64,000 bases of DNA from Amphiura filiformis (Eukaryota; Echinodermata; Ophiuroidea; Amphilepidida; Amphiuridae): the NCBI RefSeq assembly GCF_039555335.1, contig NC_092642.1, positions 58,011,776 through 58,075,775 on the forward strand, in the 5' to 3' direction. Below are positions 42,601-54,600 of the stretch, piece by piece. The position numbers were made by a program, and so were the translations under genes. The notes under the pieces were generated by a model, which saw only the letters and a list, made by a program, of their open reading frames with translations, was not told the origin of the DNA and made no database searches. Every line of letters starts with the position of its first letter. Positions within the stretch are counted from its first letter, which is position 1.

Positions 42601-45600
42601 TTAGCAACATTAACATCGGATTGGTTGTCAGCAATTGTTATGGCCTTATACAGACAATGTTTCAGTAAGTACATATGCTATCAAACTTTCAATGTTTAAT
42701 TAAAGAAACTATATAAAAACTTGTCCCTTAACATCCGGGATTTTCCCGATTTTATCTTTGTAAAGCGTCTTGTGGCTGGTTTTCCATTGGAAGGCCCTAT
42801 AAACTGCGTTTATTATTATAATTAGTATTATCATTATTATTATTAGTGTTAATATTATCATTATCATCATTATTATTATTAGTATTATTGTTGTTGTTAT
42901 TATTATTATTATTATAATTATTATTACTTTATGTTCTTATTATCAGGTCGAAGTCAAGAAAGACACCGAACATTCATAACATACCTTTTCCATAGATTGG
43001 TGTCAGAAAGGTTCAACAAAGCTAGAGTTGAAAGTAAGTATATTAAAAGAATAGCACTTTACTCTGCATGTGCAAATGCCTATTTTAGTCCCAAGTCCCC
43101 AACTAACACGAAAATGTTTTTGAAACGTTGTAAATATGTTACAAATATGTTTTGGTTTTGGTCAGAACATTTTTAATAACATTTAAATGTCTGGGTCATA
43201 TGAAGATCATAAAAATATACAAACACGTCGGCAACATTTGACAATGTTGGAAATGTTGTCCTTGATGTAATTGTAATTTGCCAAAAAATCATAAAAATGT
43301 TTGTAAAAATATCAATACTTCGGTAACATTATGTTAGAATGTTTTGCAGTGCGTTTGCACCAATAGTTTTAGCGGATTCATTTGGGGAACTTTTTTTTAT
43401 CAAAAACTGTAAAATAATGGTAGAAAACATGTAATTTCTGCATGTTACTCGGAGTCTGAAATTTGCAATTTGTTGGCTACATAGCCTGGTATTTTTCAGT
43501 GATTTTTTAAGCACTTTTTTTGAGATGCCATGCAAGAAAATAGTCCCTCTCCTTTTCCCCATGCACCAGCTCTAAACGTCTTCTAGATAGCGTTCTGATT
43601 TTGCTGAGCCTGGTCCACCATGTCCACTAAATTCTGTTGAATATCCTTATGTTGATTCATGATGTGGTAAATCCATAGTTTTTACACGAAATGAAGAGAT
43701 TATTTCCAAACCGTGTTAAGTCCACAAACCCATGTTTCTGATTTACATGTGCAATAATGCAATGGGTTGTGATCTGCTATAAGTATTATAATTTCAGTTG
43801 CATGCACCATTACAAAGCAAACAGTGGATGGACGCACAGTAACAATACTGTGTGAGGCCTTTGTTTCCCAAATGAGAGCAATAGTCTGCATATTGTTATG
43901 CAGCATTGTTATGGTAAATAATGGCTTGTTGATGGTACAACTCATTGTTGCTAATGTCAAACTTGGAGGTAATTGTGATTGTATCACACAAGTAAATGAG
44001 TCTAAACTCAGTCTGAACAGAATAAAATATATTGCCGGAAAATGTTTTAAAATTTAATTTTTTTCTTGCAGATTTTACTGATGGTGTATTCACAATAGTC
44101 GCTACGATCTTGATCCTGGACATTACGTAAGTTACAAACATGTTGTCCGTTAAAAGATTGAAAATTAACACCATATACTACATAATCAAATTGAAGCATA
44201 TACATTAGATTACATGTACATTCTAATTGAAACTTTATGCCCATTAAGATTGAAACCTTCTAGATTTAAATATCCCTTGAATATTGAGAAATAAATCTTT
44301 CATCTCATAGTTTGAGATTTTATTGGTTAAAAACATTCCGATGACAATAACCTGATACAGGGTGTCACTGAAAGAACGGTTATACCGACGCGTCGGAAAC
44401 CTGAATTCTTGAATATTTTAATGCCTGATCAAAAAAGATCGAATACTTTATGCATTTGCACAGTAAAACGCTTTCATATAATTTTTTTGATTTTGAAAAT
44501 TAACTGTTTCGTTCTTGAAATTAAGAATTTTATGAAAAAACCTCACTAGCAATCCACTATCGTTCCACCATAGAAGACTTTAGTAATATCATAATAATAT
44601 AATTATGTGGTTTCAAAGGATTCAAATATCAATTTGATATGCATCTGGAGCAGGCTACCAAGCACTGTGGGTCTATTATATTGTTGCATACAATTTATGT
44701 TTGAATCCGTGGAATGGTATAAAAATTGCCATAATTTAAGAACGGAGGAGTCAACACAGGGTGCTAAAAGGGTTCTTCGCTTGTCCCGTATATGGAACCC
44801 TTTATAGTTCTCAAAGGAACCACTAAAGGTTCTTAAGGCACTCTGGAGAACCTCTGTAGATTCTCTGTGCACGCTATAGAACCTTTAAGGGGTCCCCAAA
44901 GGGTTCCTGGATTTCGTGGAACCTTTTTTGAGGGTTCAAGAGCTAGGGTTCCATATACGGCACAAAAAAGATTTTTTCTAAGAGTGAATGGTCAAAATAT
45001 CAATAGTGTGTCATGTGTGTGTCTCTGTTTTATTCCTCAAGAACATCAACTCTTTAGTTCTATTTGATTGCAGTATTAAAATACCTAAAAAATCAAGTTC
45101 CCGAAGGTGTGTGCACCCTGTATAATTAGATACACGTATATAATATGATATGATGAAACTGTTCCCAAATCCAATATCTCAAGGGTTGAAAACCAGAAAC
45201 AAAATTTGACAAAACAACTTTCTGAGATACCCATTTTGTCATGTTAAATGACTGTATCTTCTGTAGTGCCCTGTCGTTAGGGACCGTTCACAAACACTTG
45301 TAAGGGGGGCCTGATGCAAAAAAAAGGGGGGGCCTGAAAATGTTTGACCCTCCTAAGGGGGGGGCTGAAAAAAATGGCCACAAATTTTTCTGGGAAAATT
45401 GAGTTTATATGCTTTTCTATGGGGTTGACCGATAATTTTCACGTCAAAAAGGGGGGGGCCCTAATTTTCGAGGTCTGTAAAGGGGGGGCCGAAAAATTTT
45501 CGTGATAAAATTTTTTTGCATCAGGCCCCCCCTTACAAGTGTTTGTAAACGGTCCCTTATGCTCATTTTGTGGGAGCAGGTCATTGTAAATTAAGGCTTT

Positions 45601-48600
45601 CTGGTTCTCAACCTTCGAATGTTCCTTTTTCTGTATAGGGCAGGAGCTGTCAAACCATTCCAGCAAACATCCACCGAAGAAGAATTCTGGGACGTCATTC
45701 AAAAACAAGGACCGATGTTTCTGTCATATATTTCTACCTTTGTCACAATAGGTTTGTATTTTATCATGTTCTTCTTTAAAATTGCTCAAATTTATATTTT
45801 GAAATCAACTGTTACATGAAGATCAAGATTAAAATGAAGAAGAAGAAAATAAAATGAAGAACAGCAACATTAATAGCAGCAACAACAAAACAGCAACATC
45901 AACACATTTTCACTGTTGACATATTTGTTTTTATACAAATCCAAAGTGTCTTTTCCTTTTCGGCGTATCCAAATGGCTTCTTTCAGCCACCTGGTGGTCT
46001 TGTCAGCTTCTCTATCGATGACTTTTGAGTCCTCCCAATTGAGGAAAAGACACTCTAAACAAGGACGAGGGGGCCTACTCACTCAACAACATCTTTGACC
46101 AACTCATCACGCCCTCTATAGCAGTTCCTGTTGCCTATAAAAGGAAGCAGTCAGATGTGATGAGTTGCCAGTCTGATGAAACCACTATAAGTGTAGTGGT
46201 GAAACGTCACTAAAATGTGAGTTTAACATCTTCATTTTTATTGGATTTGTATAAAAAGAAATATGTCAACAGTGAAATCTAACAATCCAAATGAACTTGT
46301 TCAAACATCAACAAAATTTCATTAAACTTTAACAGATAATATTAATACAAAGAAGTATCAATTGATTGTTGATTCATTGCAGGAATGTTGTGGTACGTCA
46401 ACTATTCGGTGTTCCATGTAAGTCGTACAGTGGCTATTAATATTTCTCATAACAATATTGAGGCACACATTGAGGATGTGGAGATGAGAGTCTGACTGAC
46501 CAGTTGTTGTAAGACTATCCATGTGCATTTACACAGTGGCTATAGATATTTCTCATAACAATATTAAAGCCACACATTGAGGATCGTCGTTTCATGAGTG
46601 ACATGAGTGACATGAGTACATGTAGGCCCTAGGTGTAAATGCACATGGATAGTCTTACAACAACTGGTAAGTCAGACTCTCACCTCCACATCTTTTTTTT
46701 CTTTCAAATGATGGCTTTAAGCTTTGTATTCTTAAATACTATGACAGATTTCCTTGATAGAAAATGGTTGTTTATAGTTATATGGGTATTTCCAAAGTTA
46801 TATGAGCAGATCATATAATCTCGCTCATAGCTTGGCTATTTCATCACAATCAAAACAAAAATATTAAATATTAATTAACTTAATGCTCTGCGTGCTAGCC
46901 ATGCGCTTCAACGGAAAAAGTTCAAGTTTTGAAATATTTTCTCAAAATATCAAGAGCTCTCTTAAGAACTACTGAACCAATACTAGGCTTGTTTGTACTC
47001 ATTTTAATGCATCTTTCATACTGATTCCAAATATGATCATGAAAATTTACATTTCTAAAATTTTTGAATTAAAAAAAAAAATTTGAAACATGTCGTCTGC
47101 AGTCGACACCCGCGTGAAGAGAATTAATACGAAAGAGAAACGAGAGAACAAGTTATTCGTAAAAATATTTCAATACTGTAATATATCAATACTACTTTGA
47201 CAAGGGAAGTAGTTATGTAGTTTTTCTTTATGTCAGCATTTTGACTGACATCCGCGTTGTCTATAAAACCGTCATTTTGTGACATTTATAGTGATATTGT
47301 TGTCTTCTATGATTAATACTTTTTTGTTTCTCTACAGCACATTCACAAAGTCAACAGAATAATGCTACTGTGCAATAAAATGGTAAGTCCGCATTCATTT
47401 CTGACCACTATGAATGATTATTATAAATGATTTAACCTAGGATAATTAAATATTTCGACATGTTTTGCAACAAGCATGACAAGCGGATTATTAATGTTCC
47501 GTAATGTAATTTTTGTTAATCAGTCTACACGAAAATCTGAATCTGAATTTGAAAATGTGTTCGTAATGGTTACGCCTCAAAATAAAATAAGCGATAGACG
47601 GCATACACTAGGATCCACAACATGCTCATCTATCAGGGGCACAGTTCTTTAACCCCAATACATTTGTACATTCATTGAATGACCTTTGAAAATTTGGGTA
47701 CTAAAACTCATACTCTACAACTTTCAAATTTGTCAAATTTTGCAATATGATTGTTTAATTGAGGTTATTGAACTATGCCATTGGGATGAAGCCATTGTGG
47801 TCCGTAGTGATATCGTTGGTTCATTGCTGAGATAACTGACAACAGACTGTCATCATCAGTACGGTAAACTTGGTCAGAAGAAGCAAGTTCCATAAACAGG
47901 GTGACATACTTTAAAAATAATTATCATTTTTCACACGATGTAGAGAAAGTATGAAATTATTTGGTTCCCAGAGAAAATTGCACAAATTACTGCAAAGATG
48001 ACAATTTTTTCTCTTGCATAGTCCTACACGTATTTTGGTAGGTCGGTCTATTTCTTCTGTTTTCAACCATCAAGCAGCAAAGGTCGTTATGACGTCAAGT
48101 TTTGATTACCTGGCTATATATAATATGTGACGTGTCATGTCAAAAGGAGACACTTTTGGGCAGGTTATCAATTTTGAGGTTTTTACATATCTTAAATATA
48201 GAGATATTTTGCTCCACAACGCCGTTTTCCCCAATGAAATCAGACATTCCTAAGCAAAGATATTGAGTTTGTAAGTTATGGTATTATAAAATTGGAAATT
48301 GAGATATCGGGCCTTAAAAAATATCATTGACAATGTTGAGAATAGGAATTACCTTGAAAAATGTCTCAAAAAATACAAGATGCCAGTTATATTCCGGTCT
48401 GAAACTATCAGACAATATTTTAAACATTAATAACATCACAAATTCGCAACAAACCGAAATTGTGAAAAAATCATCCCGGGCAGATTTTTGGCTATTTCTC
48501 CATTTATGATCCTGCCCAAAAGTGTCTCCTTTTGACATGACACGTCACATATAGCAATGTTTTCTGACCAGGTTGAGTATCGTTGTCCAAATGCGAAAAA

Positions 48601-51600
48601 GGCCCACAATACACGCTTCTTTAATGTTCCAGAATACGACGGGAAAAAGATGACGCTATACCCGTCAATTTTAGGCATGAACGCATTTTCGTCGCGGACC
48701 AGAATAATTAATTCTGACATTGGCGAGATGCTTTTGAAAGAAACTGTCATATCTACAGCATGTTCACATCGTAGTATGTTTTACGAAGACGAATATTGAT
48801 ATCATACCGTACTCAGTCCATAACTAATATTTTATTTTTTTACAGGCATTATTATGTATAGCGATCATTCCATTTGGATACGAGTTGATTTCACACTATA
48901 CAATAGATGTAAGTATTCTTAATACTAAATTGCAATGTCGAGTAGGGTATTATGTATGAAAAAACAAAAAAACTTACACATACCAAACAAACAAGAAACA
49001 AAACAAAGCACGATATCTAAGTGAGGTTCCACCGCCATGAAATCTTTGACATTTCATATTTCGATTGTTGCCAACAATATGCAACATATATTGTAGCCTT
49101 GCAACAATATGCAACATATATTGTAGCCTTGCAAACAATATGCAACATATATTGTAGCCTTGCAACAATATGCAACATATATTGTAGCCTTGCAACAATA
49201 TGCAACATATATTGTAGCCTTGCAAACAATATGCAACATATATTGTAGCCTTGCAACAATATGCAACATATATTGTAGCCTTGCAAACAATATGCAACAT
49301 ATGTTGTAGCCTTGCAACAATATGCAACATATATTGTAGCCTTGCAAACAATATGCAACATATATTGTAGCCTTGCAAACAATATGCAACATATATTGTA
49401 GCCTTGCAACAATATGCAACATATATTGTAGCCTTGCAAACAATATGCAACATATATTGTAGCCTTGCAACAATATGCAACATATATTGTAGCCTTGCAA
49501 CAATATGCAACATATATTGTAGCCTTGCAACAATATGCAACATATATTGTAGCCTTGCAACATATATTGTAGCCTTGCAAACAATATGCAACATATATTG
49601 TAGCCTTGCAACAATATGCAACATATATTGTAGCCTTGCAACAGTATGCAACATATATTGTAGCCTTGCAACAATATGCAACATTATATTGTACCGAAAT
49701 TAAAAAGGCAAGCCTTGAAAATGCACGACAAAATGTCAAAAGTAGAGACAAAATTCGCATCCTACTCTTTGAATATAGCCCCCTATATATCGTCAGCCTG
49801 CTACGCTAAATGCCTAAGTCATGAACTTGTGGAATTCATCTCTTTTGATGTATTCCACACGTTATGAAGAATGCGGCTGGAAATTTGATGAATAATATGG
49901 GTTTATTACTCGGAAAATCAAAATTGCAAATGAGAAACATGTAAAAATTACTTAGGCATTTAGCGTAGCAGGCTGACGATATGCCAAATAACTACTCATA
50001 AATTTACAAATTGTAGACCTATAGCCTTTGCTTTCTCATATATCATCAACAAGATGTGTTAAGCTGAAATAAGGAAACACATCTGGTTCGTATTTTTGAC
50101 ATTTTCCGGAATATCATATTTCTTGTATTATATCAACATTTGACAATTCCGATTAAGGTCCACAAATATTGTATAAACTTTACAAGTTTTATACTCAATC
50201 AAAGAATATGAATTGATCAACCGGGCAGTGACCGTATAACCGGTCCCAGTTACCGTCCGGATAAGCGGATAACCTGTTCCAGTAACCGGTCGGATGACCG
50301 GATCACCGATTCCATGCATGGATCACCGGTTCTGTTAAATCTTGAAAGTAAAATTATCATGATGATGATAATTGTCTTGATTTATAGATTCTATATAATC
50401 CACGTAGTGACAAACACCGGGCGCGGGATAAACCACCCCTTTTGAATGATTGTGTATGTTATACAATGAGGGCGTATAGCTATAGTATTACTATTTTAAC
50501 ATTATGTAAAGCAGTTTTGGTCATTTACACCTTATGTAAGTTCTGTACATAGGAGCTCATAGGGACGGGTCTGGCCGGCTGGTTACAGGCGAGGTCGATA
50601 GACCGAAGGGTCATTAATCTCATAACAAAATAACTTAACCCATAACCTAAGCACAATCCTAATCCTAACCCGACCCAAATCCCAACCTAACCTGAATACA
50701 AACCCTGATCCTAATGCTAACCCTTATCCTAACCTATATTACCCCAAACCCTAATTTTAACTCCTTCAGACTAATGACCCTGCGGACTTGAAACTCTTAC
50801 TGCTCATATCTTTTGAACTGGTTGTCCGAATTCAATGGGATTTTCTGCAAAATGTAACTTTGTAAATGCTGTTTGCAATCCTATAAGAAACTGAAAATTT
50901 AATACTTAAAGACTGATTTTGCTTGATCACACCACATATATAGACATATCATAGTTAGTTATTAAAACGTTGGTGAACTTTGTTATAATGTGTTATTAAT
51001 GTCTTATTTCAGATAAAGATGCAGCCGGCAGATCATACACTGATAAATTTCAAAAGTGTAAGATAAACATACCAAAATTCTTGCTCACTAAATAATACAC
51101 TAACCCAGCACGAAATGGCATGTGAGCAAAACGTTTTAACATTCATTCTCCTCCTCCCCCGATTTTTCAGCACGGTGTGTTTAGTCTTAATGCATGGCTT
51201 AGACTGAATTCATTTGTACTAAGACTTGGTACTACAAGTGAATTTAGTTTGCATGTGGTATGTTGAATCCTTTGAGTCTGATACGAGATCCAGGCACAAG
51301 TGCTGTTAAGGGTATACGATGTATTGTTGGTCGAAGCAGCAACAAAACAATGTAGTTCACAGCATGGTCATGCAGCATGTTGTTTTATTGAACATACGCA
51401 TGCTATAAAAATCAAAACTAAACATATGTTTTGACTTGTTCATTTCTCTGTATCTTTTAGACGTGGAATAGGAATGAACACACGGCGATACAAATTCACT
51501 GTGCCATCTTATTCTGCGCGACTCTTTGCCAAGTCATGGCATGGTTAGGAGGACACTGGAAGAGGTGAGAATCTTATAATTATGATTATGTAACGATTCC

Positions 51601-54600
51601 TTCTCCCTTGACAGTGCAAACGGCAAATGGATGATAAGGCTGTATCAAAATATGACTGTTCTTCGTCAGTTTGTTGATGCTTTTGAAAAACGCGTCTCTT
51701 CCATACCCGCCATTGGATCCACTTGAACTGACACGACTTTATATTTAAATGTCTGGTCATTTCAAGTTGTGTGTTTGGAAGATGCAGGCATATCAAACAT
51801 ACCAAAAACTGGCGGAGAGCAGATGAAGAACAATCATTTGAGTACAGGCTGTATTAATCATGTTAATTTTTGCTGCATACTAAATGAAACTCTTCAATTT
51901 AAACTCTTTAAAAAAACGTTGGAAAGTTTTTTTAAGCGTCTATAATTATCTCAAATTATTTGTGACATATTCATATCGTGTTGCATATCAATGGATAGCT
52001 ACTTTATACCCTTTTACAATGACACCACATTTGAAACAATCACCTTTTCAAATTTTCACGGCTGAGTACACATCTTATGAATGTAGTGGGATTTCAAACA
52101 GAATGTGCCAGATTGACCATTATTCTGTGCTCAAACAACATTAGTCGCTAACCTCAATATCGGGTATAGAAAACCATACACAGCCACAACAGCCAGGCAC
52201 CTTCTCCTCATGCTGCTCACCAGCTCTCAAAATTGGTGTTAAATTGGGTTGAGGTCTGGTTTGATGGCAGGCCATTCCATTCTCTCTACTCCCATATTCT
52301 GTAGGTAGTCGTTGACTACCCTAGTGGGGGCGAACTTTGTCACCTTGGAGGATTGTATTAGGTCCCAGATTGTGAAAATATGGAATTGCAGCTTGCTGCA
52401 CAGAATAATGGTCAATTTGGCACCTTCTGTTTGAGACCCTACTACATTGACAATACGTGTACTCAGACGTGAAAAAAAGTTGATGGTTTCAAAACGTGGT
52501 GTCATTGTAAAGGGGAATAAAGTAGCTATTCATTGATATGCAACACGATATGAACATGTCACAAATAATCTGAGATCAGAGATATAGATGCTTGAAAAAA
52601 CTTACCTAACTTTTGTTGAGGAGTTTACATAGCTTGTGTTATGTGACACTCAAAATAATGAGGTAACCTGCTGCCGACCATTCGAATTTAGCTTTCCGAA
52701 CCATCGCTTCTTAAATTGAAGCTTGATTTCCTACGTCCCAAGAAAACATAAAACGTTTTCAAACAGGATATATTTTGGGTTCTGGTAAAAAAGTTTTAAT
52801 AACATTAAATGTCGGCTTTTAAAAAGGTCATGAAAACATTTTAAAACGTTTTCTAAGAAATAATACTACAATATTTTTTAACCCGACTTTTAAACGCTTT
52901 CTGGCAACATTTTATAACCTTTTGCGAATAATGTTGAAAACGTTTTGTGTTTGCTGGGTCTCTTGTGTTTTGATCACTTATTGCATTGATAGGGTCACGT
53001 GATTTACCTGGTAAGTTTGTGTCACTCCAAATTGGCAGAATTTGGAATTTGATCTCCACCATGTCCAAAATCTAAACTTTAATATTTTTTTGTCATTGCA
53101 GGCATAAACACATGAATTTCAGATATCGAGGTCTTCACGTCACCAGAGCTTTCTGTCTCCTTATGGTGTATCCCACTGTCAGGTAGGTGTATTATCATCT
53201 AAACATCTCAAAAAAGTAACTAACCCTCCTTAAATATTGGCTATTATTCAGAAATGGGCTATTTTATTACAAATCTGTAAAATGCGTTGGAAGCAGAATT
53301 TATTTCTGCCCATTTTGACACCTCATTTGATACGATTGCCCAGAAACATTAAAACACCGGTCATGTAATTTAATGTAGTGAGGTCCAGATTTGAAAGTTG
53401 CACTTACATACAAAATTTTACCAATACAAAAACACTCTGATATCATTACACAGATTTCCTTCCATTACACTGAATACAAAATCAATACAATTTACTGCAA
53501 CTTTCAAATCTTGGGTTACATTGATATAAATGTACGCTGTGACGTCAATATTTAGTCAATTGCTGCAAATGAGGTGTCAAAATGTGCAGAAATAAAATCT
53601 GCTTCCAACGCATTTTACAGATTTGTAATACAATCACCAGTGTCTGAATAATGGTCATTATATAAGGGGGTTAGTTACTTTTTTTTTTTTTTGAGATGTT
53701 TATTTAGCAAAACTGATTATCATAAGGAACATATTGACCATGTTGAGTATGTACTAGTAGTACCTCCGATAAAGATAGTCCGCGGAAGCAAATGCAAGAA
53801 CAACAGAGATGTTATGAGTACCTGCAAACTCACTTATAACAGAATTCACTAAGAATATATTCTTTACTAGTGAAAGTCTTAATAGTCTTATTCCCCTTTA
53901 CAAAGACACCACATAATTTATAAATTACCCTTGTTACATGTTCCATACTAACCAATCACACAGCATTCTATCATTACCTCAATCCTTATTACTCGTTGCT
54001 ACCCTATATTTGACGTGTCTACAACTGATATGTGTGATTCCAAAGTATAACGCCTCATTCCGGATATTAGATCACAATACGCGGTGTATGGCATGTATGC
54101 ACAATAAGAGAGAAACGTGGTTTCTAGTATAGGTGAGAAACAAGGTTTCTTGTCGAAGCAAGAAACTAAGTTTATCGAGTTGAAAAGAATATTTTTTGAA
54201 AAACTTTTCAACGTTTCTCGGCCTTACAAAGCAAGTTTCAAACCAGGTGGAAACCGGTGTTTTTCATCGATAAACCAGATCTATGTTTCATTGTGCATAA
54301 TACTTGCCAAAGACATGATAGATGTTAATGTCATTATTGATTGTTATGATTTTCAAAAGGTAGAACATTATACTTATTGACTGCTCAGTGCCAGAAGTGG
54401 GTAAGTGCAATAGCTGTCATGTGTAGCTCCCAAGTAAACGCATCCCAAAAAGAAAGTATCCAGTTTGATTTTGGCCCATAAGTCAAAGATGTGGTCTTAA
54501 ATCAAGTCCTACTAAAAGTATGTTACAGATGAATTTATTCCGCACAGTTTGATACCTCATTTGTCCAAATCGATGCAGCATTAATGACACAGTGATCTTT

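Noticed and set aside
49068..49690. CRISPR-like regular array
   Set aside because: Adjacent identical units without unique spacers in an animal intron; it is a minisatellite.
48974..49760. Open frames of 206, 236 and 247 codons
   Set aside because: Created by a 30-bp tandem repeat whose length is a multiple of three; the same is true on the other strand.
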